Source: an uncultured Pelagibacteraceae bacterium (GTDB taxonomy: Bacteria > Pseudomonadota > Alphaproteobacteria > Pelagibacterales > Pelagibacteraceae). From it: DNA of 64,000 bases. How positions within the stretch are numbered: the first letter of the stretch is position 1; every line of letters starts with the position of its first letter. Where the stretch lies: assembly GCA_902532195.1 (NCBI GenBank), contig CACAHE010000006.1:1-64000 (forward strand), read 5' to 3'. Below are positions 18,439 to 27,575 of this stretch, piece after piece. The notes below the pieces were generated by a model. The model was not told the DNA's origin. It saw only the letters and a list, made by a program, of their open reading frames with translations, and did no database searches. The position numbers were made by a program, and so were the translations under genes.

Positions 18439-19315
18439 AAAAGGAATTATATTATCTGGAGGATTGGGTACTAGAATGAGTCCTTTAACCAAAGCAGTTA
18501 ACAAACAACTTTTACCTATTTATGATAAGCCTTTAATATTTTATCCTTTGTCAGTCTTAATGTTGTCAAAGATAAAAAATATTTTAATTGTTGTTAACAA
18601 AGGACAGCTTCACCAATACAAAAAATTATTACCTAATGGAAAAAATTTAGGCATCAATATTAGCTATATAGAACAATCCAAACCTAGAGGTTTGCCAGAT
18701 GCATTTATATTAGGAGAAAAATTTATTGGTAAAGATAATGTTGCATTAATCTTAGGAGATAATTTTTTTTATGGTCAAAATTTAACTTCTAAACTTTTGA
18801 AATGTGTGAAACTTAAAAAAGGTGCAAAGGTATTGTTGCATAAAGTAAATGATCCAGACAAATATGGTGTTGCGAAGATTAAAAGAAATAAAATTATAAA
18901 AATTGTTGAGAAGCCAAAAAAATTTATATCTGATTATGCTATAACTGGATTATATTTTTTTGATAATAAAGTGATTAATTTTTCAAAAAAATTAAGACCT
19001 TCGAGACGTGGTGAAATTGAGATAACAGATTTATTAAATCATTATAAAAAAAACAACAACCTTTATGCAGATTTTATTGGCAGAGGTGGAGCATGGCTAG
19101 ATACTGGATCGATCGAAGATTTTTATAAAACTAGTTCTTTTGTTTCAGCTATTGAAAATAGGCAGGGTTTTAAAATAGCTTGCCTTGAGGAAATTTCTTT
19201 AATGAATCAATGGATTGGCAAAAAAGAAATTCAAAATTCAATAAAATTTTATGGAAAATGTGAATATTCCAATTATTTAAAAAAATTGATTAAAAATTTT
19301 AAGAAAAAAAAATAA
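18431..19315 (+). CDS. rfbA: Glucose-1-phosphate thymidylyltransferase
   Basis: GIILSGGLGTRMSPLTKAVNKQLLPIYDKPLIFYPLSVLM. Confidence 0.95.
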   Translation: MIKKGIILSGGLGTRMSPLTKAVNKQLLPIYDKPLIFYPLSVLMLSKIKNILIVVNKGQLHQYKKLLPNGKNLGINISYIEQSKPRGLPDAFILGEKFIGKDNVALILGDNFFYGQNLTSKLLKCVKLKKGAKVLLHKVNDPDKYGVAKIKRNKIIKIVEKPKKFISDYAITGLYFFDNKVINFSKKLRPSRRGEIEITDLLNHYKKNNNLYADFIGRGGAWLDTGSIEDFYKTSSFVSAIENRQGFKIACLEEISLMNQWIGKKEIQNSIKFYGKCEYSNYLKKLIKNFKKKK

Positions 19316-19333
19316 TAAAATAATCAAAAAGTT

Positions 19334-20140
19334 ATGACAATTAAATATATGTATTGCTTATGCTTACACAATGAGCTTTTAAATATTATTAAAAAATTAT
19401 CTTATATTCCAGTTGGATTGGGAGAAAATAAATTTGATATAGAATGGGTAAGAGATAATACTGGAGAAAATATTTCAAAAAAAAATAAATTTTATGGGGA
19501 ACATACTTTTCATTATTGGTTTTGGAAAAATGAATTGGATAAAATCAAAGATAATGAATGGATAGGTTTTTGTGCTTATCGAAGACTTTGGGTAAATAAA
19601 AATTATTCTGAAAATAAATCAATTTTCGAAAATTCTTTAAAAGAAATACCAGACGAATGGGCAAATTACGATACAATCTTAGGAGATGAAATGAACCTTA
19701 CTCATCTTAAACTAATGAAAGTTTTAAAATATGGGAAGTTAGCATTATTAAGAAATCCAAAAGCAATATTAGAAAAAGGAAGAACTATTCGTTTTCATTT
19801 TGATATGCATCATGGAAACGGAATAATTGATAAAGCTACAAAACTTCTAGGATCTGAGGATCGAGATGATTTTGAATTTTATATTAGAAATAATACTTCA
19901 TTTAATAAAGGTGTAATGTTTATTTGTAAATCTAAAACTATAATAAAAAAATACTATGAAACAATATTTGAATGGTTATATAAATGTGAAAAAGAATTTG
20001 GATTTAACATGGAAGGATACGGAAAAATAAGGCTGTATGCTTATTTAGCTGAAAGATTTTTACCTTATTGGTTTAAAAAAAATAGTAAATATTTAGAATG
20101 GCCAATAGTATTTTATGATTTAAAAAAAAATGAAACTTAA
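19334..20140 (+). CDS. DUF4422-like putative glycosyltransferase
   Basis: WIGFCAYRRLW; location in sugar cluster. Confidence 0.5.
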   Translation: MTIKYMYCLCLHNELLNIIKKLSYIPVGLGENKFDIEWVRDNTGENISKKNKFYGEHTFHYWFWKNELDKIKDNEWIGFCAYRRLWVNKNYSENKSIFENSLKEIPDEWANYDTILGDEMNLTHLKLMKVLKYGKLALLRNPKAILEKGRTIRFHFDMHHGNGIIDKATKLLGSEDRDDFEFYIRNNTSFNKGVMFICKSKTIIKKYYETIFEWLYKCEKEFGFNMEGYGKIRLYAYLAERFLPYWFKKNSKYLEWPIVFYDLKKNET

Positions 20141-20648
20141 AAAAACAAAATTTAAAGATCTTGTTATTATTGAAGGAATATCACATAAAGATCAAAGAGG
20201 TTATCTCAGGGAAGTTTTGCTAGAAAGAGTAATAAAAAAAAAATTTAAGTTTTTTATTACTTCAAAATCAAAAAAAAATGTTTTACGTGGTTTACATTTT
20301 CAAAAAAATGAGCCTCAAGGAAAATATATATCTGTGATAAAAGGCAAAATATTTGATGTTACAGTCGATTTAAGAAAAAAATCAAAAACTTTTGGAAAAA
20401 GTTTTTCAATAATTTTAAGTGATAAAAATTGTAAATCTTTATATGTGCCTCCAGGATTTGCACATGGTTTTTTAACTTTGGAAAAAGAAAATATTGTCAC
20501 TTATTCTTGCACTGAATATAGATCTGTTGGTAACGAACATGCTTTAAACTATAATGACCCTGTCTTAAAAATAAAATGGCCTAAAAGAAAAATTGTAATA
20601 ACAAAAAAAGATAAAAAAGCAAAAAGTTTTCAAGAATTGTTTAAATAA
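20130..20648 (+). CDS. rfbC: dTDP-4-dehydrorhamnose 3,5-epimerase family protein
   Basis: DQRGYLREV, VLRGLHFQKNEPQGKYISVIKGKIFDVTVDLR, YVPPGFAHGFLTL. Confidence 0.93.
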   Translation: MKLKKTKFKDLVIIEGISHKDQRGYLREVLLERVIKKKFKFFITSKSKKNVLRGLHFQKNEPQGKYISVIKGKIFDVTVDLRKKSKTFGKSFSIILSDKNCKSLYVPPGFAHGFLTLEKENIVTYSCTEYRSVGNEHALNYNDPVLKIKWPKRKIVITKKDKKAKSFQELFK

Positions 20649-20652
20649 AATT

Positions 20653-21561
20653 TTATCTTAAAATTTTTTCTCTAAAATAAGCATCAATTAATATTCTTTT
20701 GTGGTAGTAAAAAAAATTTTTTTCATTAATTTTTTTTATTACTTCATTAAAAAAATTTGAAAAACAGTTATCTCTTTTGATTTTCATTTTCATTTTTTTT
20801 CCATTGCTATTAACAAATATAGATAAGTCATTTTTTTCTGGAGGAGAAAATACTCTTTCAATTTTGAATGATTTATTTGTTAAATTAACAATTAATTCAT
20901 TTTTGTAATCTCCGCCAAATTTAAATAAACCGTTATATATTAATTTATTAAAGATAATTTTAAAATTTATAGAAACTATTAAATTATTTTTATTTTTTGA
21001 AATTTGAATTTTTTTTGATTTAATTTTATTTAAATTAAACAATCTTGGAACTGCTGCAATATATGGCCCCATATCCATTAAAGCACCTCCACCAAGTTTA
21101 TTTGATGTTCTTATGCCCCTTTTAGGAAATGGAATTACAAATTTTGCATTTATTTTATCTATATGTTTAGAAGAACAAAGATTTAATAATTTTTTTACCT
21201 GTTTATGGTAATTGAAATAAGTTGCTTCAGCAATTATTCTTTTATTTTTTTTAGAAAGATTTATTAATTCTTTAACTTGATTAAATTTTGCACAAATAGG
21301 CTTATCTACAATTACATGATATTTCATCATCAATGCTTTTTTGGCCCAATAAAAATGGTGTGAGTTTGGTAGAGAAATATAAATTATATCTGCTTTTGAA
21401 AAACGTATACCTTTATCGTAAGAATTAAATTGCTCATAAGAACCATCAATTTTTTCTTTATAAGATTTAGTTGCAACTGAAAACTTTATTTTTTTTTGTA
21501 AAAAGAAATTAATTATTCTTTTTCTTGCAATTGCTGAATAACCTAATAATAAAACTTTCAA
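20653..21561 (-). CDS. Gfo/Idh/MocA family oxidoreductase (candidate NDP-hexose 3-ketoreductase)
   Basis: VDKPICAKFNQVKELI, GGGALMDMGPY. Confidence 0.85.
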   Translation of the reverse strand: MKVLLLGYSAIARKRIINFFLQKKIKFSVATKSYKEKIDGSYEQFNSYDKGIRFSKADIIYISLPNSHHFYWAKKALMMKYHVIVDKPICAKFNQVKELINLSKKNKRIIAEATYFNYHKQVKKLLNLCSSKHIDKINAKFVIPFPKRGIRTSNKLGGGALMDMGPYIAAVPRLFNLNKIKSKKIQISKNKNNLIVSINFKIIFNKLIYNGLFKFGGDYKNELIVNLTNKSFKIERVFSPPEKNDLSIFVNSNGKKMKMKIKRDNCFSNFFNEVIKKINEKNFFYYHKRILIDAYFREKILR

Positions 21562-21571
21562 TTTTGTATAG

Positions 21572-22834
21572 TTATGTTGTTTCTTTAATGTTTAAAATAC
21601 CAAATAATAGTCTTGCTTCTATATCTATTTTTCTTTTACGTATTAACTCTATCATTTGATTTTGTGAAATCCATATATAAGAATTTGGCTTATTTAAATT
21701 TTGATTTGACTTCAAATAAATTGCCTTATAATTGATTTGAGAATGATAAAATCTCCCTCCTTCTTCAGATAATATATTATTGTAAATAAAATTTGTTTTT
21801 TTATTTAAAAAAAATTCTTTTATTATTTTTTTTTGAAAGTTTGAAAGTGTATTTAGTTTTTTATAATTTTTTATATCAGAGGTATTTACAGTGCAGGAAA
21901 TAGTACTTTTATTTGACCCAGGTTTTAATATGTATCTGCATAAATAATGACAAGTTTTATTAAAATCTTTCATTATAAATCCTGCAAGAGACATGTCCTT
22001 TCCTTTGATTATTGGTTGGGACCATTTTTTAACTTCTCTTGTATTAGAAATAATATTTAAACCAATTATTGAAAAAAAATTATTATTTTTATGAATTATT
22101 TTATCCTTAGTTATATTCCAATCTTTTAAGTCTGAGATAGCTTTAATTTTAGTTTTTAAATAATATTTTTTGTCATTATTCAAAATCCACCTTTTTATAT
22201 CTTTTGAATTATTAACTGGTAGATCTAAACTTCTTTTTTTTATAAAACATGAGAAAACAGATAGTGTGTCCATATTAATTAAATTTTTCTTTTTTAATAA
22301 CCAAAAAATTTCGTCTTTTTTAAACCATTTAAATTGATTTGAATGGTCAATTTTTCTATTAGTATTTAATAAGATATTTGCATTGTTTTTATTATAATAT
22401 CTAAATGCTTGCTCTGATTGAATAGATTTAAATTTTTGTTTACCTAGGAAAAAATTTAAAAATAACACTCTTTTTCCACCATGAACTATTGAATAATTAC
22501 TTTTAGTTGCTTGTAAAGTAGGTGAGAGTTGAAGCTTATTAATATTACCAGGTTCAATTTTTGCCTGTAATAAATATTTATTCTCTTTTATATTTTTAAT
22601 TATACCTAAAATTCCTATTTCATTTTGTTGAATAATTGGCTGATCCCAACCTTTTTTAAAAAAATTTGTTTTAATATTTATTCCAATAATTTTAAAAAAT
22701 TTTTTACTAACATGAAACAACATATATTTATCATATTTCCATTTATCCAGTTTAGAAATCTTATTTATTTTAATTTTAATTTTTTGTTTAATTTTTTGTT
22801 TTCTTATCCAATTTAAAGAATTTATTGATATCAT
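21572..22834 (-). CDS. NDP-hexose 2,3-dehydratase family protein
   Basis: Two internal repeats each with W(D/S)QPII; QAKIEPGNINKLQLSPTLQATKSNY; EEGGRFYHSQINY. Confidence 0.85.
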   Translation of the reverse strand: MISINSLNWIRKQKIKQKIKIKINKISKLDKWKYDKYMLFHVSKKFFKIIGINIKTNFFKKGWDQPIIQQNEIGILGIIKNIKENKYLLQAKIEPGNINKLQLSPTLQATKSNYSIVHGGKRVLFLNFFLGKQKFKSIQSEQAFRYYNKNNANILLNTNRKIDHSNQFKWFKKDEIFWLLKKKNLINMDTLSVFSCFIKKRSLDLPVNNSKDIKRWILNNDKKYYLKTKIKAISDLKDWNITKDKIIHKNNNFFSIIGLNIISNTREVKKWSQPIIKGKDMSLAGFIMKDFNKTCHYLCRYILKPGSNKSTISCTVNTSDIKNYKKLNTLSNFQKKIIKEFFLNKKTNFIYNNILSEEGGRFYHSQINYKAIYLKSNQNLNKPNSYIWISQNQMIELIRKRKIDIEARLLFGILNIKETT

Positions 22835-22835
22835 T

Positions 22836-24023
22836 TTAAATTATATGTGTTTTGGGAACGTGAGAAATAAATTTTAATCCTCTTTTAATATTCTGTTTTT
22901 CTTTATTTAGTATTTCTCTCTTAAAATTCCATGCACCTAAAAAAGCGTAGTCTACAGTATTATTTATTCCAATTTTCGGTGATATAATAGGAATATGTGT
23001 TCCAGGTGTAAACTTCCCTTGTTTATTTTTTGTAGTATCGGTTACGTAATCAAAAAGATTTGAATTAATTTTACAGTAGTTAAATACGGTAGTTGACTTA
23101 TAAGTAGCTCCATAACTGATAATTTTTTTATTTTTTAATTTTATTTTTTTTATTAGTTCTTTTAGTTGATTTTTAGATTTTTCAACCTTAATAGCAAATT
23201 TTTTATAAGTTAAGAATTTATTTAATTTATTTTTTTTTTCTAATTTAATAAAATTTATTAATTTACTAGTGGATTTATATTTAGAATTATTTTTACAAAT
23301 ATAATATCTTAAGGATCCACCATGGGTAGATATTATATCAATATCAAAAAGTCTTAAATTAAATTTTTTTAATATGTTTTGCATTGCGATAGCAGAAAAA
23401 ACATATACATGTTCATCATAAAATTGATCATAAGAATTATTTTGAATAACTGATAGCAAAGATGGGTCTTCTATAATCATCACACCTCTATCAGATAAAA
23501 CATTATTAATTGCTAAAAAAGTCTCTTTTAAGTTTGGAATATGAGAAATTGTATTTGCTGAAAAAATTAAATCAAATTTGTTATTTTTATATTTAAGTAT
23601 TTTTTTTGACAGTTTAATATTCCAAAATTCTGGAAAAGTTTTAAATTTTTTCCTTGTAAGTTTTGCTAGATTTTTACATGGTTCAACTGCAACTACTTTT
23701 TTTGGAGAAAAATTTTTTAAAAAAACTCCATCATTGCTTCCGATTTCCATAATTAAGTTTGGCTTAAATTTTTTATTTAATTTATATGCAATTTTTTTAA
23801 ACGCATTTCTCATTGTTTTAGATTCTGATGCTCTATGAGCGTATTTGTTGGTATATTGTCTTTTTGGATTAACGGGAGTATGTACAGAAACTAAATAGCT
23901 ATAAATATCAAAACTTATTTTTAAATTATAAAAAAACTCATTTTTTAATGTTTTTTTACTTAAATCGTTTAAAAAAGAATTGGCAAGTGGTTGTTTGCCT
24001 AAATTTAGAAATATTTTTCTCAT
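22836..24023 (-). CDS. NDP-sugar C-methyltransferase (TylC3/KijD1-like class I SAM methyltransferase)
   Basis: LGKQPLANSFL, MEIGSNDGVFLKNF, DEHVYVFSA, GATYKSTT, KQGKFTPGTHIPI. Confidence 0.85.
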   Translation of the reverse strand: MRKIFLNLGKQPLANSFLNDLSKKTLKNEFFYNLKISFDIYSYLVSVHTPVNPKRQYTNKYAHRASESKTMRNAFKKIAYKLNKKFKPNLIMEIGSNDGVFLKNFSPKKVVAVEPCKNLAKLTRKKFKTFPEFWNIKLSKKILKYKNNKFDLIFSANTISHIPNLKETFLAINNVLSDRGVMIIEDPSLLSVIQNNSYDQFYDEHVYVFSAIAMQNILKKFNLRLFDIDIISTHGGSLRYYICKNNSKYKSTSKLINFIKLEKKNKLNKFLTYKKFAIKVEKSKNQLKELIKKIKLKNKKIISYGATYKSTTVFNYCKINSNLFDYVTDTTKNKQGKFTPGTHIPIISPKIGINNTVDYAFLGAWNFKREILNKEKQNIKRGLKFISHVPKTHII

Positions 24024-24086
24024 AAGTTATTAGTTCAAAGATTAATACCATTAATATATAAAGTTAATAAAAAGCAAATAAAAAAA

Positions 24087-24794
24087 TTGAAATTAAACTC
24101 AAAAAAAATAGTGGTTACAGGTGGCACGGGTAGATTCTGCCAGATATTAAGAAACTCTAAAATAGGTAAAAAATATTATTATCCCAAAAAAAATGAATTA
24201 AATATTTTAAATATAAAAAGTATAGAAAAATACTTAAAAAAAATTAAACCAAGAATAGTAATTCATTGTGCTGGTTTATCCAGACCAATGAATATTCATG
24301 ATAGTAAAATTGATAAAAGTATTGATCTCAACATTATTGGAACATGTAATATTGTTAAGATATGTCAAAAATATAATATTAAGATGATTTATTTCTCAAC
24401 TGGTTACGTTTATCAAGGAACAAAAGGAAATTATAAAGAAACTGATCCAGTTTATCCGTTTAATAGCTATGCATGGTCTAAGCTTGGTGGCGAGTGCGCT
24501 GTTAAATTATACAAAAATTCTTTAATACTAAGATTTATAATGTGTGAAAAACCTTTTATTCATAAAACAGCTTTTTACGATGTAAAAACAAATTTTATAT
24601 TCCATGATGATGTGGTTAAAATAATTCCAAAAATATTAAATCAAAAAGGTGTGATAAATGTTGGTGGAAAAATTCAAAGCCTTTATAAATTTGCAAAAAA
24701 ATATAACAAAAAAATTAGAAAATCGTCTGGAATAAAATTTTACCCCCCAAATCCTTCTATGAGCATATCTAAATTAAAAAAAATTATTTCCTAA
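24087..24794 (+). CDS. SDR/RfbD-like NDP-4-keto-6-deoxyhexose reductase (TTG start)
   Basis: VVTGGTGRF, VIHCAGLSRP, FSTGYVYQGTKGNYKETDPVYPFNSYAWSKLGGE. Confidence 0.75.
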   Translation: MKLNSKKIVVTGGTGRFCQILRNSKIGKKYYYPKKNELNILNIKSIEKYLKKIKPRIVIHCAGLSRPMNIHDSKIDKSIDLNIIGTCNIVKICQKYNIKMIYFSTGYVYQGTKGNYKETDPVYPFNSYAWSKLGGECAVKLYKNSLILRFIMCEKPFIHKTAFYDVKTNFIFHDDVVKIIPKILNQKGVINVGGKIQSLYKFAKKYNKKIRKSSGIKFYPPNPSMSISKLKKIIS

Positions 24795-24818
24795 AATCAA
24801 ACAACCAAAAAAGAATGC

Positions 24819-25271
24819 TTAAATATTAGCTTGATTCTTTATTCTCCATCTAGATCCTTCTCTAACAATAAAACCAACGCAATTTTTAGACCTACACTTA
24901 CAAACATAATCTTTATAATCACTATTAAAACTAAATCCATAATCATAAGTTAATTCTTCATTTTTTTTTATGTTCCTCAATGCCGTAATCCATATCCTTG
25001 ATTTACTTTCTTCAACAGCCTCACAATTAGGTTCACATGAATGATTTGCTAATCTAGCAATATTAAACTTAAAATCTCCATCTAAAACAAATTTTTTATT
25101 TATTATGAATAAATAAGTAATGTCGTAACCATACTTTGAATCTTCTTCTGCTTTTTTGTGAGTAATTTTTTTTCCAATATATTCAATTATTTTTTCACCT
25201 TTTTTTATATTTCGTGAAGCACAAAGACCTTTTCGATGAATGTTTGATTTTATAATTTTATAGGGTTTCAT
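24819..25271 (-). CDS. SET domain protein with post-SET-like Cys motif
   Basis: GLCASRNIKKGEKIIEYIG, RLANHSCEPNCE, NEELTYDYGF, CKCRSKNCVG. Confidence 0.88.
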   Translation of the reverse strand: MKPYKIIKSNIHRKGLCASRNIKKGEKIIEYIGKKITHKKAEEDSKYGYDITYLFIINKKFVLDGDFKFNIARLANHSCEPNCEAVEESKSRIWITALRNIKKNEELTYDYGFSFNSDYKDYVCKCRSKNCVGFIVREGSRWRIKNQANI

Positions 25272-25351
25272 TTTTCTAGTTAATAAATTTTATGATTTAA
25301 TAATCCATGTGACATATTTGTTTAAATGTTAAGATGATCTAGTGGTAATTA

Positions 25352-25395
25352 GAAGTTGGATCGAACCACTGACCTCGGGCTTATGAGTCCCGCGC
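25352..25395 (-). repeat. Displaced tRNA-Met 3'-half fragment (att-like direct repeat copy 1)
   Basis: 44 nt aligning to 27585-27628 with 1 mismatch (38 nt perfect: 25358-25395 = 27591-27628). Confidence 0.9.
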
Positions 25396-25460
25396 CATAA
25401 AAATTTATAACAGTTTTATTGGATAATTTCTAAGAAATTTTTAAAAATTTGCTTCTCATT

Positions 25461-25476
25461 GACGCCTCAGTGACGC
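25461..25476. repeat. Paired GACGC motif (11-bp period), left end of the tRNA island
   Basis: gacgcctcagtgacgc; counterpart at 27537-27552. Confidence 0.6.
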
Positions 25477-25526
25477 ATAAAAACAAGATGACAACGGGAA
25501 TTCTTTTTGTATTCCCGCGGACTTTT

Positions 25527-25784
25527 TCATTTAGCTAATTTATCTTCCTGATCAGGATCTTCCATAAATTTCTTATCAAACTCTGCTTGATCTATTTTAA
25601 ACCATTCAAAAAGTTCTTTATGACTAACGTTTGTAGATCGAGCTTCATCATTATGGTTGAGCCAAAAAACAAAATAATACTTTTCATTTTCAAATTCTGA
25701 ATTGTAGCCAATTAACTCGATTTCTTTAACTTCACCATAAACCCATTTATCAACTTTTTTGTATTTAGGTTCGGGTCTGGTCAT
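25527..25784 (-). CDS. Hypothetical protein (island)
   Basis: 85 aa acidic ORF, no recognised motif. Confidence 0.55.
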   Translation of the reverse strand: MTRPEPKYKKVDKWVYGEVKEIELIGYNSEFENEKYYFVFWLNHNDEARSTNVSHKELFEWFKIDQAEFDKKFMEDPDQEDKLAK

Positions 25785-25788
25785 TATA

Positions 25789-26340
25789 TCAACTTTCCAA
25801 AGGTTTCATTTGATTGCAAAGTCTATTTGCTTTTTGAATTGATGGAACTAAATAATTAAGCTTCCAATTATTAACTGTTATATCAAAATATTTTTTAGCT
25901 TTAAAATCTTCGCCATCAACGATTTCAATTTCATATTTTTTTATTTTTTTATAAAATTCATCAAGGAAACCGATATAATCTTTAATTGGAAAAGCACCTA
26001 AACTAAAAATAATATGGTTTCCGTTTAAAATAGGATTAACTGCAATAATTCTAGCAGTTAGACCTACTTTTCCATTAAGTTTCAAAGGAATGTCTTTGTC
26101 TATTAATTGCTTAAGATCTTTTGGATTTTCCCAAGTATAAAATGAAAATGTATTTGTCACTCTTTCACAATTATCAGATGGATCTAATATAAAGATTAAT
26201 TTGTCTCCATATTGTATCTCACCTGATACAGCTGCATAACTATAACCATCGTATGCTTTGACTGACCACTCTTCTTCTGCATGAGAATTTGAAACGTTAA
26301 ATATAAAAAGTGAAAATAAGATCAGGATGATTCTGAACAT
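25789..26340 (-). CDS. Hypothetical secreted protein (island)
   Basis: N-terminal signal peptide FRIILILFSLFIFNVSNSHAEE. Confidence 0.6.
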   Translation of the reverse strand: MFRIILILFSLFIFNVSNSHAEEEWSVKAYDGYSYAAVSGEIQYGDKLIFILDPSDNCERVTNTFSFYTWENPKDLKQLIDKDIPLKLNGKVGLTARIIAVNPILNGNHIIFSLGAFPIKDYIGFLDEFYKKIKKYEIEIVDGEDFKAKKYFDITVNNWKLNYLVPSIQKANRLCNQMKPLES

Positions 26341-26370
26341 ATTTAAGGATAAATCTAATATTTGGCGAAT

Positions 26371-27519
26371 TTATGTCTTATTTTTTTTTTTATAAACTTT
26401 TTTTATATTTTCGATAAAATCGAGAACATTATCATTATTCTCATTTTCATTTTTTTCTTTTTTATTGCTTAGTTCAAAATCAATTTTTTCTTTATTTTTA
26501 TAGTATTTAATTAATCTTGGTATTTCAGACTCTAGTTTTTCAAAAGTTGGTTTCAACTCTTCTGGGGTTTTAAAAGAAGTTGAAATTATTCGATTAAATA
26601 TTTTAAGCCAATCTTTTGGATCATGATTTCTATTCAATAATCCCCTTAAACCCTCGATTATTTTATTTTCATTATATAATTCTTCAAAAGAATATTCAAT
26701 TTTCCTGATCAACCTTAGAGATTTAATTCTTCTAATTGATTTATATTCATCACGTTCATACCACCATCGTAGATCTTGTATTCCTTTTCTTTCTGGATAT
26801 TTTTTTAATATAAATTTATTATTTTTTAAATGATTATAAATGATTTCAAGTGCTTTAAATTTAGTATGATCTATATCTTCAGCTTTAAAAATCTTATTTA
26901 ATTTAAAATTATTTTTAAAAAATAAATTTAGTTGATCATCTGAATAAGAGATCGTTTTTCCATAATATTTGTCACTTAAATGTTTTTGATATAACTTGTT
27001 ATAATCATTCAGTTTAATTTTATTTAGATTTAAATATCTTAAAATAATTTTATAAGAACCGTCTTCATATTTATATTCTTCTTTGTTTTCATTGTATACA
27101 AAGTCTAATTTTGCTATAGGGGTAAAACTATGATGTGGCACTCTACCAAGTCTTTGGGAAAGATTATATCCCGAATAAGGTAGTTCTTTTGTGAAATAAT
27201 AATCAGATAAATAAAAAGTATAGCCTTCCCAAAAAAAATGAAGATATTGGTTGGTATGTTGATACTTTAAAAAATGTTTATAAATAATATCAGATTTTAA
27301 TTTATAACATTCGCTCTTTCCTATTCTAAAATAATTAAATTTTCTTTTAAATGACTCTTCTATAGATTTTCCATGTTTAACTTCAGAAAAAAATAATATT
27401 TCAGTATTAGGATTTGCAGATCTATAATTTGTTAATCTCGCTTTAATATTTGTCTCTGAATCGGCTATTCCAATTTTGTAGTAGTTGTTTATTTTCGTGG
27501 TACAATAAAAATAATTCAT
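26371..27519 (-). CDS. Hypothetical protein with possible N-terminal GIY-YIG/T5orf172-like domain (island)
   Basis: NYFYCTTKINNYYKIGIADSETNIKARLTNYRSANPNTEILFFSEVKHGKSIEESFKRKF. Confidence 0.55.
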   Translation of the reverse strand: MNYFYCTTKINNYYKIGIADSETNIKARLTNYRSANPNTEILFFSEVKHGKSIEESFKRKFNYFRIGKSECYKLKSDIIYKHFLKYQHTNQYLHFFWEGYTFYLSDYYFTKELPYSGYNLSQRLGRVPHHSFTPIAKLDFVYNENKEEYKYEDGSYKIILRYLNLNKIKLNDYNKLYQKHLSDKYYGKTISYSDDQLNLFFKNNFKLNKIFKAEDIDHTKFKALEIIYNHLKNNKFILKKYPERKGIQDLRWWYERDEYKSIRRIKSLRLIRKIEYSFEELYNENKIIEGLRGLLNRNHDPKDWLKIFNRIISTSFKTPEELKPTFEKLESEIPRLIKYYKNKEKIDFELSNKKEKNENENNDNVLDFIENIKKVYKKKNKT

Positions 27520-27536
27520 TTAAAGACTTTATCAAT

Positions 27537-27552
27537 GACGCATGAGAGACGC
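27537..27552. repeat. Paired GACGC motif (11-bp period), right end of the tRNA island
   Basis: gacgcatgagagacgc. Confidence 0.6.
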
Positions 27553-27575
27553 AAATTTAGGCAGATAGTCTAGAA

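Noticed and set aside
17413-24794. Antibiotic (macrolide-type) biosynthetic cluster
   Set aside because: Deoxysugar genes are present, but no polyketide synthase, NRPS, or other aglycone enzymes lie in the window.
25352-25395. Second functional tRNA-Met
   Set aside because: Only the anticodon-to-T-arm part matches; the D-arm, 5' acceptor strand and proper 3' end are missing, so it is a fragment.
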